64,000 bases of DNA from Anthostomella pinea. Its lineage: Eukaryota > Ascomycota > Sordariomycetes > Xylariales > Xylariaceae. The notes under the pieces are model-generated. The model made no database searches. It was not told the DNA's origin and was given only the letters and a program-made list of their open reading frames with translations. Made by a program: the position numbers and the translations under genes. Shown here piece by piece: positions 37,805 through 50,370 of the stretch. Numbering within the stretch: the stretch's first letter is position 1; each line of letters opens with the position of its first letter. The stretch lies in the NCBI GenBank assembly GCA_963556695.1, contig CAUWAG010000018.1, positions 5,022,001 to 5,086,000 of the forward strand, in the 5' to 3' direction.

Positions 37805-40800
37805 GTCGGCCAGCGCAGATCAGCGAGCACGCCGCTGTCCGACTGGGGTTCAATTAACGAGTGAGTATGTTGTCGTGGTCACGGACAGTGTCGACGAGAC
37901 AAAAGCCGACAGTCGATAGTTAAGTCGATCCGAGTTGCTCCAGTGTTTGTTTGGCGGGGGGTTTCGATTCGTCAACGAGAGCGCTATGCTTTGTTTCGTG
38001 CTGCAGCATCAAACTCTCTTGTCGGACTAGAACTCTTGTTTCTCCCGGGATAGCTACGCCAGCATCTTATATCCACCAGATAGAGTTGGGTGACGTCCGC
38101 TTCGAGATGCTGCTTCCCTTCCTCCTAACAGAGTCTAATATTGAGAGGGTCCGATTGCTTCCGGAGGTTCATACGTGTACCGCTGTCGACATATGTTCGT
38201 CTAGTTGCACTGGTCCACGTGTACTGGTATATGTATAAAGTTTCGTGCGGTTGTAGTCGGGCTGCTGTGCTGTGCTGTCTTTGAGAGCGAGAGTGACGCT
38301 TCGCCAATCAAGTCCGGTTGAGTCGGCCCAATTCCGACACAGCGTCCGGGTCTTGTGCAGGTCGCCCGCTGTTACCCAGCCAATGTTCAGAACGACTAGT
38401 ATTGTGACAACAGCACGACAGAAGCCAATGGGTTCCAGCTCCAACAGAAACGCGGGGTTTGGGAATATATTGTGTGCAAGGTGTGGTCTCCCAACGCCAG
38501 GTTCACTTTGGTTGGACGAATACGCTTGGAAGTGGTGGTAATGCGCGAAGGATGGTGCGGGAAGGGCAAGAGGTGCATATGTGAAAACTACGTGAGACGA
38601 TGGGATGGGATGGGATGGCGTGTGGGAGAGGTGCAGGTCATAGGTCGTGCAACATGGCAGTGCATGGGGGGAGACTGTTGGTGGGTTCACAGCTAGTTCT
38701 GGCTGGAAACAGAAAAACAAACACAAAAAATAACGGCATCCTCTTGTGTCCATGTAACGGGGCTCCGCTCCCTGCTCGTGGCGTGCCAGACAATGCCTGG
38801 ATACCGCAGGTCCAAGAATCAGGGTGGCCCTGGGCGGTCGGGCAGAGACCCATCAGACAACCTTGGAACTTTTCCCGACCCCTGCACACCCTCTTCGACT
38901 GTGGGAGTGGAGTCTCCTGGGCCTTGCTAGCCCGACAAACTGGTTTGGCATCTTTGACCGACAGGGCAACAGCAAGATCCTTCATCCTGTCGAGCGCTCC
39001 GTACTTCTCAGGCATGGGGGTCTCCGGGGGCTTCTTTTTCCGTGGCCGCCCATATGGAATATTCTGGAGGCCCACTCGGACTCCAGCTAGGTACTGCGTG
39101 AATGACTCTCCTCCCAGCCTGTCTGCCTGTTCGTTGCCTGTGTGGCAGTACTGACTTGTGGCAATTCATCGTGGACTTTGGGGCTGTGCATCATGGTTCC
39201 TCTTTATCTACTAGTAGCGCAAGGAGAGGGATCCCGGATCCTCCATGGTCACTGGCCCACCGTATTGTCAAGTCAACCAAGTGGTGCAAACAACACCAAA
39301 CAGCTCACGATCGTGGATCGAGGGTCACGGACCCCAGAGGAGAGCCGCATGGTGAACCTGACACCCCCGACCATGCAAGGACAGTGTGAATCCCGCTAGC
39401 AACCGAAAGCAAGAGAAATACCAAAGTCTCTTTCCAACAGGACTCATCGAGGTTCTTCCGCCGCTTGGAGTTCTCCTGCCCTGTCTGCTCACCGGTTGGT
39501 GCTCGCCGCCTCTCTTCTTCTGTCTCGACAATCGCCGTCCCCATTTTCGTGAAGCACTTCACTTTAGCCACATGACGGCAGCTCTACATAGTCAGTTGGC
39601 ACTGGATCCGAGGCAACCATGGTGATTATGACTTGTGCGGACGCAGTAGTAATAATATGCCCCTTCCTTGGAAGTTGGAGGCCGGGAGGAACCCTGAACC
39701 GGCTTCGCATCCTGATGAGCAGATGCGCGGATAGGTCGCCGTGGACAGGGATGGAGCTCAATCCCCGTTTCTCTAGTCAACCCGGTCTTGACGGGTCAGC
39801 ACCCCGTTGAGCCGTCGACGTTGCCTCACAGTGCTTGGCGTGCAAATAATAGCACAGTGATGGGCACAGCGTGGCTGCGCGGACGATGTCGGTGTTGATG
39901 TCAGTGTGTCAGTGCGTGTCTACTGGCCCAGGATTGGTAGGTTAGGTACGTAGCGAGCTGCACAGCACAACCCCATGAGCCAAAAACGGTGAGTGAGTGA
40001 GCTGCGTCTGCACTGAGACCTCGACCGAATCGTCCAGGCCGTTGGCAATCGTACACAGTATTCGTTGTCACTTGACAGGACGTCGCATGTATATTGGTTG
40101 CGTTGTGCTTCTTACGCTGCTCGCATAGTGACATGTTGTACTGCTGACTGCCAACGAATTGTCATGGCAGAAATCGCCATCAAGCAGTCCGGAATCAGCA
40201 GCTATCCCGCCGCGGTGGCTTTCACAGGCCGTGTGGCTTCGGGAGGTTTCCCCTAGCGTATCATATGCCTTACTGTATGTATGTAATATGGTGGGTGCTT
40301 CGGATGCAAAGGATGCTGTCAGGACGACACGTCCATCACCGGAATTTGTCCGGTTGCTGTGACTGTTGTTGCAACTGCCGGAGACGGAGCACAGCGCTCG
40401 ACGAGAGATTTCGCGTTGATTTCCTTCTGACCAATCTGCGCCAAGTGGCAAATGTTCCCTCATTCGGCTTGTTTAGCAACGAACCCACGGCCTTCCGTAA
40501 GGTCCGTAGGAGACCCGTATGAGAATCTTGCGCAAGAGGTGTCGCAACGTAGGTATCTTGTGGCTTGAGTGATGATGCTCAATCCGTAATGGTGAGGGGA
40601 GATGGAGGATGGAGGATGGATGAAGAACTGCGCACGATAATGCTATGCGCGATACGGTGATAACAATGCATTGAAATAACTCTTATATTGTAGTTAAGGA
40701 GGTAAGAGCTACGGCGAACGACTTCATGCAGCTAAGCATGCCACACTCCCCTCCTCACTCCTCTTTCACCACTTCTCCTTCTCCCCTCGTCTAAAAGTAA

Positions 40801-43378
40801 CGCCCATTCATCAATCACCAGCACCCATCATGGCACGAACTTGCGGTCGGTCAGCTACATATCAAGCTGCGTACAGATGAAAGAATCTGTTGCTCCGCCA
40901 CCTTCGTGTTCAACCCAGGCTCTCCGCGTCTATACCCGTTGAGGATCTATTCCGATACCTGCCGGCGGCCTTCCGTTGAGCTCAAGCCCAATACCCGTGC
41001 GCCATCAGATTCACTTTGAGTTTGTCGACGCGAATACCGCTGTCCTTGCCTGTTTCGTGTCTCCGTCTCGCCCGTCTGTCGTGTCATGATGTCGTGTATT
41101 GTGGCAAGGCTTATTAGCCAGTCGTGGCATCGTGCACCCGCCAATGGAGACCTCATTGTCTGAGCTGAAAGTTCCCAGACACAGCACAGATCTCTCAAGA
41201 TTGTGTTGTCTCGGATGAGGGTTCGTCTACGCCCCGCAAAGTTCCGCGTGAGATAAGAAAGATCTCACTTCAGATGATCCTGTTGAGCTGAACCAGGCCA
41301 ACCACGTCATCGTCAGAGTCCTTCGACATGATGCGATACTTACGTTACGGTACGGACATTCCTTGGGCAAAGGTGGTCGAATCCTACCGCTACCATGCCG
41401 GCGGTATTTTGTCACTCTCATCCCGGCGATCTCTTTTGTCCAGAGGTTCGCGAGCCTGGTACAACGTGTTGAGGGGACCGACTGCAGCGTAACCGCCACA
41501 CGTTTCCAACAGAGCACACTGGTGCCACGAGGCACAAAGTGACAGCAACAAACCATTCTCGTCTTGTGGGCTGCCAGTACGGCTCGTCACAGCCCTAGAG
41601 TCTGGGGTAATCGATTAGATCCGTTCCTCAGCTGTGCCAGGTTGCACAGCAGCAGTTTGCTGGCTTCCCAGAGAAACGGTGGTTGGCACTGATCCTGCAA
41701 ACCAGTTGCGATTGGTAATGTTCTCGCTTTGAGATGGTTTCACCTGTCGTGACACTGCCGATATGAAGGTGTCGGTTGAAAATCGAGGTTGACATGTGTT
41801 GACGTGCTACCTATTGGTCTCTCTTTCTTCCGGCCACTGACTGACGGCCAATAGGCTCTTCTGCCAGTCTCCTACCCTCCGGCAACAGGGGCACGACTTC
41901 GACAAGCATCCCAATTCCGCTGGGAACTCATGTCATGTCAGATATTGCGATATGATATATCTACCTGACCGGCAGAAGCGGCCCAAGTCTGATCATGCCG
42001 GATTCGATTCTCGTCATCTCTCCCGTCAGCAACTGTCTTCATGTTGAGTGAATGTATGGGAGTCAGGCAGTTCAGGATGCTGTCTGTCTTTGGGGTAGCT
42101 ACAAGCTAGCTCCGCTGATCCAATGCAGCACCGTTGCTGGTCCCTTGTAGCTTCGCGTACCTTGCATTAGCCGGGCAAAAGGTAGGGTCAGGCAATGTGC
42201 CTATTCGACGAACCAGACTTTGCGGACAATATTATTACCAGACAAGCTCACTCATCGGCAGCTTTAACCAGTTTCCCGGTCGAGGAACTCCACTCATTGT
42301 TCAGCGTTGGTCGCGGGCCTCGGTGGGCTCGGGTGAGAATCGAGAACATCGTGAAAATCCTGCACCAGGAAGTTGGTGGGGAAGCTTACGGCTACCAACC
42401 ACTGAGAAATTCGACATCTCAGCAACACCATATTCTGGCTTGAGCTTCTACGGGGACCAGGTGCCTGCATCACGGTCGCAAAACGCTGAGCCCCAGGAAC
42501 AGACCCCCGTTCTCCCCGATCTGTCATAGCTTCAGAGCCGGTCAGCGTCCGGAGCAGTCCATTGCCCCCTTTGCCCCATACTGTGTAGCTCCATGGCTCC
42601 GCTGCTCCGCGAGAGCTCTCTTCTAGCCGCAAGCGATCTCCAGGCGAGCCAGACTGCCAGGCATCAAGGTGTTGTCGTACAAGCGTCCGGCCTGTTGTTC
42701 ATCAATGCTGTCATCAAGTCACCATGGACCTGCCAGCCTGTCGCCTGCCTGTCGCCTGCCTGCTATTCCACAGTCACCAGCATATTATTACAGTCGGATC
42801 AGCCGTATGGCTATCGATGGCGTCCATGTTTCCCTGGCAACATTTGATATCTTCAAGATGTCTAGAATAATACGTTGTCCGTTGCCCGTTGTCATCAATG
42901 TGCTCATATGTCGATGTAGTAAGGGACCCAACCAATATGTGGAAGGCCTCCACATCCGCATAGTCAAACACCCGGCTTCATGTCTTTTCTCTGCGCAGGG
43001 TCGCACGGCGCTTTGAACTCGTCTCACTTCCACTGTGCAGTTCGACGATGTGATCTCTCAAATTTGCCGAACGACGACAGTGATTTCCAGCAATTGCCGA
43101 TGACCCTGCAGTCATCGTTGAGGTGGTTGGGCCAGGTGTTGAATACACGGATCTTGATTGATTCTATTGATTGTTCTGCTCTGCGTGCAGAGATTGATCA
43201 TCTGTCTTCTTGGTGGGTCAGATGCCCTGTGCGTCTCTGCCCCACTGGAGATCTTCCGGTGTCTATCTCCGGCTCCCATTCAACACCAGGGACTCGGAAT
43301 GATTCCCCGGGCAGATTATTGGTTCTCGGACCAAGAAAATGACATCATCAACAGATCCATCTTACACCCCATCACCGC
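37805..43378. other. Long region without recognisable genes
   Basis: About 5.6 kb of GC-balanced DNA, unlike the AT-rich blocks. Open frames are short (the longest, 38169-38753 minus, looks like a chance frame). A pyrimidine-rich stretch at 40745-40790, followed by an ATG at 40830, looks promoter-like, but the frame closes after 15 codons. No tRNA, rRNA or repeat family is identified. Confidence 0.4.
43371..43378. repeat. Left target duplication of the hAT-like element
   Basis: ATCACCGC; matches ATCGCCGC at 44382-44389 with one difference. Confidence 0.6.
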
Positions 43379-44381
43379 CAGGGTCTCAAAAAATACGATT
43401 CGTATTCGTACTTAGTATCGTATCGTATCATATCGTATCGTATCGTATAGGATTTCATTATTATATAGTATACTATATAGTATTATACATTTTAGTAGAA
43501 AAAATTTATTTTACTTAAAATACGTTTCAAGGCTCGTTTAAATAGTTATAATTAATTATTTTAACTTTATAAATCTATCTGGATACTTTAAAAATCAAGA
43601 TATAACGATGTTATTAGCTATTTAGTATTATATTGATATAATATTTATACATAGTATATAAACTTTATATATATATATTTGTGAGATTCTAGAAGGGTCA
43701 CAAGCCTTGGGGGTGTGAGCAGTCGCTGCAAACGTTGTTGTCATTCTCAAGTATGCTTGGCAGGGCTAATCTACAGCTAAATACTATACTGTACCATGTC
43801 AGGATGGATCCACTGTTCCCTTGACAGCCCCTAGTGGGTACTGTACCTAAAGGCACTATATCTGGGATCCAACATCTGACAATATTATATATATTATAAA
43901 TAAATATCACGATGTTTAAAGCTTAATGTGAAGTTTAGAGGTTCAGATAGGGTCTGGATGAGATGGATCTGGTTCAGTGTCTTAGTTATAGATCTATGGA
44001 GAATATTCCCACTTAAATACAGCTGTTGAAGCCCTTTGATATCCGGCTGCCTAACAGCTGACCACAAACCTGCCAGTGGTCACCACAATAGACCTTCCAC
44101 CCCCTTTGGGTCCCTTTGACCCCTTTCAGCCTGCTGTCAGCTGCAGCACACACCTGATAGGCACTAACATTCTCACACTTAATAATTATTCAAATAACAA
44201 TAGTATTAAGAACACTTAAATACGTCTTAAATTGTTATTGTTTCTCCTTTAAAAAACATATACATTATAGAAAAAAGTATCCCTTTTACCCCCTGTTTAA
44301 TACTATCGTATACGATAGTATGGCTTCGTATCGTATCGTATGACCTGAATAAGATACTAAGTATCGTATTTTGAGACCCTG
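43379..44381. mobile_element. hAT-like non-autonomous element (1003 bp)
   Basis: Terminal inverted repeats start CAGGGTCTCAAAA and continue into ATACGAT...ACTTAGTATC on both ends. An 8-bp target duplication with one mismatch flanks the element. CAGGG-type ends and 8-bp duplications are the hallmarks of the hAT superfamily. The interior is mostly AT-rich, with TATCG pentamer runs inside both ends (43421-43449, 44319-44341), and encodes no transposase. It is a MITE-like derivative or a decayed element. Confidence 0.75.
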
Positions 44382-44389
44382 ATCGCCGC
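44382..44389. repeat. Right target duplication of the hAT-like element
   Basis: ATCGCCGC, one difference from 43371-43378, consistent with a C/T-type change on one strand. Confidence 0.6.
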
Positions 44390-46940
44390 ACGGTTTGCTT
44401 TTCATCTCATTTTTGTTTGCTTGTTCGATTCCGTCCGTGAGCATCTGACAGAAGCAAGCCGAGTGATTAGTATCGCACCATCATGCTCATCCGTATTGCG
44501 ACATAATGGCACAACATCCTTTACCGACTTTACAAGCACCCCTCGCGCCATAACATTGTACCCGTACCTGTTACTCGCACTGAGAAGAAACGCCCTGGAA
44601 TGCAATTCCCACCATGCTCGCCTCTCCGAGATAGGCGTTGCTCCGAGGGTGTCGCGGCGTTCGACATGAATCGGGGCTTTGCGCCAGCGTCAAACCTCCC
44701 CAGCCAAGTCAACTCATGAACCCACGAGGTGCCATTATGATTCATAAACACCAATCAGCAATCAGCAATGTTGCCGTGTCGCTGTTCTGAACACCGACAC
44801 TGCATTGACCGCTTTCCTTTTCCCAAGATCACGTCAGCATTGGCTGACGTTGTCAGGCAACTCGGGTTACACGTCAAAGAAACTCAATCTCCGCAGCTGT
44901 CTAGAACGAACCACGTCCTCGGTTGCGTGCTTGTAATTGCTAGTCAGTCAGCACTTGGGGTCCTGGAGAAGCGGGAATCGTCCCGACCGGCGCCTCTGTG
45001 CTACTACCACTCGCCAGATCCTGCTGAAATCCCTTCTTCTTCTGTCGGCCCTTATCATTCCTGCCGAGGCTGTACAGCTGATAGGCTGATCTGAGAGAGG
45101 CACGATCTGAGAATCGAATGCTGCCGAAAGTCCATCAAGTCTGCCTTGCTCGGTCTCACTGATTCGCAAGCAGGCAGGCGTCCGACTCGTAGACTCCTTC
45201 ATACCTAGCTAGGCGAGCGATTATGTTTCCACCTTCCTCTCAGGGAACGTCCTTCCCGAGCTCCTGGGTTACAGTCAAACTCAACCACACATATTGGCAG
45301 GTTGACAGCCTGTACTGCTAGTAAGCCAAGCATGATGCCAGCGTGCCACGAGTTGGAGCATCGCATACTTCACGTCCACGCGACAAGTACGCGACTCATG
45401 ACGCTTAAGCGCACGACGCTCCGGAGACATGCCCGACTCCCGCTACACCACAATTCTCATTAGATCGTAGGCTTGCCATCATCGCTCCGCCTTCCTGCTT
45501 TTCAGGAATTTTCTTCGGAGACCGCTAATGCAAGGGACGCCGTGAAGGTGTGGCACCATGCCATTCGTGCCTTTGCGATCGCGTGCTGATTGGTCGAGAC
45601 TCAGGATGCCTGCGAATCCCAAAGGACCTCCACGTGAGGGAAAAGAAAGCGAAGCAAAGTTGGGCACCCGGCTGCGAGGCGCCGTCCGTTTGGGATCAGA
45701 AGCAACGCTCTTGCGCCATTGATGTCAGAGTGGGCTTATTTCCATCTCGCGTCCTGTGTGACCAGTCATTTTCCTCATCGGCCCCCAAAAAGTCATGGCG
45801 CGCGAAAGAACCAACTGGAAGCAGGATGATTCGATGGAGGGGTGGGCGGCAATGCGAATGATACGTTGAGGCTTGGGCTACTCCTGCAAGGTACGGTTGC
45901 CACACGCGAGCGCCCGCACCGCAAATTCCTACCCGAAAGGGAGCATGGCAATCTCAAAGGCCGCATTTCTCATGGGGGTCACGGGGGTTCCATGCAAACG
46001 CGCTGCACGACCTGCATGTATTGGTATCGCAGAACCAGGAGATCCCCAGGCCTCTGCCCAGGGATAAGGCGGTATCTGGCGAAGATTGCCAACGAAGAAT
46101 GCCAGCGAAGAATGCACGACTTGGTCATGGTAGGTCGGTGGCGGTCTTGAGTCGTGCGGTATGCCAGCAGACTGCCGGTCTAGATGCGCTCGCATTATCT
46201 CCATCTACCGGTGAAGGGATCGACCCTTGTTCTCATGTCATCCGGTACCCACTGGCTTCATCACGCGGGTGTATAGCGATTGGATGAGTCGCTACAGGTT
46301 GTCAGATAACTATCCTCGTCTATCTCGCTCGGTAAGTGAAGCCGAAGAAGCACGACGAAGACCCTTAATTCCCCCACGGTCGGATGACACCGCCCACGAT
46401 TCGCAAGCTGCCAGCGAGTCAATGGCCATGCGGGGAAAGCTCTGGCAGCTGCTGGCGGCATGGCATTGCATCGCCTGACCGATGTTACCTGATGGACGTG
46501 ACATGACATGACAGGAAAGGTAGGCATGCGGTCTGCGGCCTGCGGTCTACAATTCGCAGTTTGCGGCCGCGTTTGCTTGCCCAAAGTGAACAGTATATCC
46601 CAAAAGAGGGATTCCCCTGCCTCGTAAGGCTGAGCAGCCAATAACGGCATCCCGCTATACACACGGGATCACAACTCGACGACGTGGGAAGGGGCGGTGA
46701 ATGCGACCCTCAGTGGCGCTTACGTGGCGCGCGAGATGTGGTAGCTGGCTGACAGGCCCAATATATGCAGGTACAGATGACCGCCTCTACAGCTCTGGAA
46801 CGTCTGGACCGCGGAGTGCTCTTCGCTGTCTATTTCTCATTGATTCGGAGTTAGAGTCGGGCTTCTTTTGGCGGGCTGTCGGATGATGACGAGAACGTGA
46901 GCTTTGAGGGTCGGGTATTGGACCGCGCTGACAACCCGAT
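44390..46940. other. Region without recognisable genes
   Basis: GC-balanced, only short frames, no domain, RNA gene or repeat recognised. Confidence 0.4.
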
Positions 46941-47190
46941 GTGCTTTGTGACGACAAGTCAGCCATCGACGAACAGGGTTGGGGTGATTACCGGAGGCCA
47001 TTGTCAGGTGCCAGCAAGGCCGGAGCATGATATGGGTGATTGTTCGCGGGATATCTCGTCAAGGGGTATAGGAGACTGCGGTGAGTGTGGTCATCAGGCA
47101 ATGGAACGCTCACCTCAGGACTTTGATGCAGCTTATCCTCTGGGCGACGGCTTGCTCAGACATGACTACTTCGTGTAATCATTGTATTTT
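46941..47190 (+). repeat. Diverged direct duplication, copy 1
   Basis: Shares blocks with 50116-50370: AGTCAGCCAYCGACGAAYAGGG, a GAGTGTGGTCATC word, a CTCTGGG/TTCTGGG-GACA block, CTTGCTCAG and CTTCGTGTRATCATTGTA, in the same order and spacing (offset about 3.18 kb). Many differences are C/T or G/A. A 93-codon frame (46897-47178) covers this copy, but the matching frame in the other copy has a stop, so coding is doubtful. Confidence 0.65.
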
Positions 47191-47816
47191 TGGTCAGAGT
47201 TGGATGCGAGGGAGAGAATGGCGCCATGCCGGGACGTCACTCGTATAAGCATTTTCGTGGTGTTGGCTCAGCAGCCGAGGTGAATGGCGAAGATGTGAAT
47301 AGCCAGCGGCTACGGAAGCACGTGCGTACGTGATACGAGACATAAACTGTGACTAGCTGTGGTATATCGTCCTCATCTTACGAGAAGGCTATGTTTTCAT
47401 GTGGTCACCCCCTGACGATAGGATGAAAAGGGGTAGCGGACAAATTTGCATGCCCCTGACATTTGCTCACTGATCTGGGGTCAGGGACCGATGGCTAATT
47501 ACGCAATGCCATCTACGGCATGTCAAGAGTATGAATAATCATGTTAGAGAATGTTCCTTTGTTGTAGCTTCGTTGCCCTCATACATACGTATCTACTGGC
47601 CAATTCTCAATCCTATAAGTGTAGGCGACATCTTTCGCAATCAAGACAATGAACGAGACTGTTTCCCGAGAATTAGTGTGGCCAGGAAACTACGAAGGCG
47701 ATACGTGTTTCCCGATATGTCTCTGGCCCTCGACTTCCACACGGATGCTTCTCGACACAGCTCGCCGTGACCACGAAGTGATCACTCAAGACCTACCCTA
47801 CCGCCGGTACAGGCCG
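47191..47816. other. Intergenic, no gene seen
   Basis: Possible diverged continuation of the duplication (a CGTCACTCGTATAAG-like word also occurs near 50418 as CGTCGCTATAATAAG). No gene. Confidence 0.35.
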
Positions 47817-48391
47817 TTAGAGGCAGATTCCAATGTTCGCTGCAATGATGGTGCACCAGATGCACCCGTTAGACGTGCATACCGAGTCGCCTGTGCAAAT
47901 TATGTTCCCACAGTCCGAACGTTCCATGAGAGGGTTTGATCCATCCCTAATGCCGATGTTGGCTCGGACATCCGCGGCGGCCAGGATACCCGGCAGAGGG
48001 TCCCGGAGCTGCTCCTCTGGGACGTCATATCCATTGACGCCAGCGAAGGCAGGCACTGCACCCTCCAACTCTGGAAAGTTGCGAGTCTTGGAGACCAAGG
48101 CCTGGATGAGGTCGGGACTCAGGCGCGCGTAGTCCAACCCCTTGCCGCCTGCGTCGTACGTGCGGAGGACACCGTCTGCACCCAGCTGGAAGCGACCCTC
48201 TCCATTCGGGGCGGTCGTGAGGCCTTGCATGATCTCTCGAACGGTGGCTCCGGAAGACTGGCCATGCTGTCAGTACAGGTGTCCTCCTCCAGCTGTGGGT
48301 GGCTTACCTCAGTTGAACCCCTGGCAACGACGGCTGAGCCGGTAAATGCGAGGCCCAGGAGGGTTTAGGTGACGGCTTTGGAAATCAACAT
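47817..48391 (-). pseudogene. Small secreted cysteine-rich protein, premature stop in the signal peptide
   Basis: From ATG at 48391 the frame reads MLISKAVT, then TAA at 48365-48367, then continues in frame as a signal-peptide core (TLLGLAFTGSAVVA). A 50-bp intron (48258-48307; GTAAGC donor, GGCCAG acceptor) joins STE to SSGATVREIMQGL. The mature part of about 145 residues ends with a cysteine cluster (CGNIICTGDSVC, then CIWC, then CL). The TAA could be a CAA with a C-to-T change. The architecture fits a fungal secreted effector-type protein, but no function is known. Either the gene is dead or translation starts downstream without a full signal peptide. Confidence 0.6.
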
Positions 48392-49147
48392 GATGTTTGA
48401 GACAGGCCTATACTAGAGTGATGTAATAGTGATATGGTGTCTTGTGAGTTGAACTGAGTCGTCGTTGGACCTGTGAGTTCTGCTGTTCTCGTGGTTGCCG
48501 CCTCAAGTATGCGAGTCGCGGTATTTGTATTCGGCTGTGTCTTTTCCTATACCTGGTAGGGCAACACCAGTCAACGGTCAGTTGAGTCCCGATTCGCCAA
48601 CCCATTACGAGGTCATAGCCGACATGATGAGCGCCCAGACAACGCTGACGCCAGCAATATGCACTGGTTTATATATTGTTGATGCAACCGAGACCATTAT
48701 AGACGCATGAATACAGTCGTAGTATTGACTCGTCGGCTCGCATTGGCCCCGAGTATACGACAGGTTGGTCTTGTGCTATCTCAAATCAGATCACGGTCAG
48801 CAACCTGCCTCAAACCAGTATAAACCTTAGCATACGATCGGTTGGTCATAGGCTAACTCCATGATAGCGACCAACATCAGACAAGAAAGTGCTGGTCTGG
48901 ATGATGTCAAAGATATCATCGGCGTCAGCATTGATGGTGTCATTGCGTCCGTGGCAGAATGCAGGTCCGTAGGACTCAGTGGGAAGACATCGCGAGGCCT
49001 AGCTGCGGACCTAAGAACCATTATCATCAATATATAAGATGGCAAGACTTCCAAGGTCAAAATGCGTAGCTTCGTTCTCCATCAAGTTACACATAAGCTT
49101 GTTTTGAACACAGATATCGAGCCTCCTTCCTCATCAACAACGCCACA
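48392..49147. other. Intergenic between divergent small secreted genes
   Basis: Shared promoter region of the two divergent secreted-protein genes; 49021-49040 contains an ATATATAA box upstream of the right-hand gene. Confidence 0.4.
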
Positions 49148-49574
49148 ATGCTTTTCAGCACTGTTTATCGAATCGTCCCTCTTGTGGCGGCTGTGTCTCT
49201 CGCGGGTAAGTTACCGGATTTGTCTTTGCCAGTCAACGTATCAGGATACCCGCTAACCACGCGTATCACAGCACCCACCACGGATGGCAGTGAGCTTGCG
49301 TCTGAGAGAATCGACATCACGCCCAGGTCCGGCGAGCGTACTGCCACCGTTTATAGTGGAAGCAGTTGCTCTGGGACCGACCTGGGGTCAGTTGTGAATT
49401 TCGGTTGTGGAGGAACTTGTCACCGGCAACCCGAAGCCTACTGCTAATCTATTTGATGGAACCAACTGTGACGGCAACAGCGTCCTTAGTGCTGGCATCT
49501 TCAACGGGGAGCACTCGGGTTGCTCGAACACTGGTAGCGCTGCCAGAAGCTACTACCTCTATTACGACTGCTAA
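49148..49574 (+). pseudogene. Small secreted cysteine-rich protein with a frameshift
   Basis: Exon 1 (49148-49205) encodes a signal peptide (MLFSTVYRIVPLVAAVSLA). A 66-bp intron (49206-49271; GTAAGT donor, CTAAC branch, CACAG acceptor) joins to APTTDGSELASERID. The protein runs through GSSCSGTDLGS and FGCGGTC and then closes early at 49444. In the +1 frame the sequence continues convincingly as TGNPKPTANLFDGTNCDGNS, then GEHSGCSNTGSAARSYYLYY, then DC and TAA at 49572. So there is one small indel near 49421. About 120 residues with 6-7 cysteines if intact. Effector-like by size and cysteines only; function unknown. Confidence 0.6.
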
Positions 49575-50115
49575 GGCACGTCTTCTCCTCTAGAAAGTCT
49601 GATAAGTTCTTGGTAGGTACGAACAGTTGCATAGCCCACCTGGAGAGCCGCATTAACGTCCACTTGTAGATGTTCAGCGAGTCGGGCTCACCATCCGGTG
49701 AGAGGTGCTCGAAATCTCACAATCGTTTAAATTACTCGAAACCCTACACTCGTTCATATTAAGGGCGTTAAATGGATATGTCGGTTCTAGCCAGGGCCAA
49801 TTTCCAGGCCCCTGGTTGTTACAACCTGTCAGCTCATGTACATAATCCTCCATCTCTAGCAAACTATGCCCTGCCGTTGACTGTCTCAAGTACCATTGTA
49901 TTGAGCGTATCGCAGCCAGCTGCTGATGTCGAAATATGTGCAGTTCTTCGCTCTGGCTGTCCTGAGCAGCATCACTTCAGTAAGCAGGTCGAGTGATATT
50001 AGGACCATCGTCCCCTTTCTCCTATCCAGTTGCCTTCTAGTCCTCTCCAATCCTCGAGCCGCGGATGATCTTCTCACAGTGGCGGGATCGCCGCAATAGC
50101 CAAGGCCCTGCCCTG
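49575..50115. other. Intergenic, no gene seen
   Basis: No recognisable coding region between the secreted-protein pseudogene and the second duplication copy. Confidence 0.35.
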
Positions 50116-50370
50116 TTGTGCTTTTCGAACGTCTGAGTCAGCCACCGACGAATAGGGTCGGGGTGTTGTTCAGGAGTTGGCCCCGTCTGCCTGCAAGGTG
50201 AGACGCAGGAGAGACGTATTTCGAATCGCTGGTCAGGGTGTTTAGGAGTATACAGCGAGTGTGGTCATCCGGCATCGGACCGTTAATAGCTGAGGCCTTT
50301 GAATACCGCTTAATCTTCTGGGTGACACCTTGCTCAGGTATAACTGCTTCGTGTGATCATTGTACTTATG
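50116..50370 (+). repeat. Diverged direct duplication, copy 2
   Basis: Second copy of the segment at 46941-47190, same orientation. The two disrupted secreted-protein genes lie between the copies. Confidence 0.65.

Noticed and set aside
38169..38753. 194-codon minus-strand reading frame as a gene
   Set aside because: It is rich in Ser/Pro/His/Thr with no domain, no intron structure and no promoter context; likely a chance frame.
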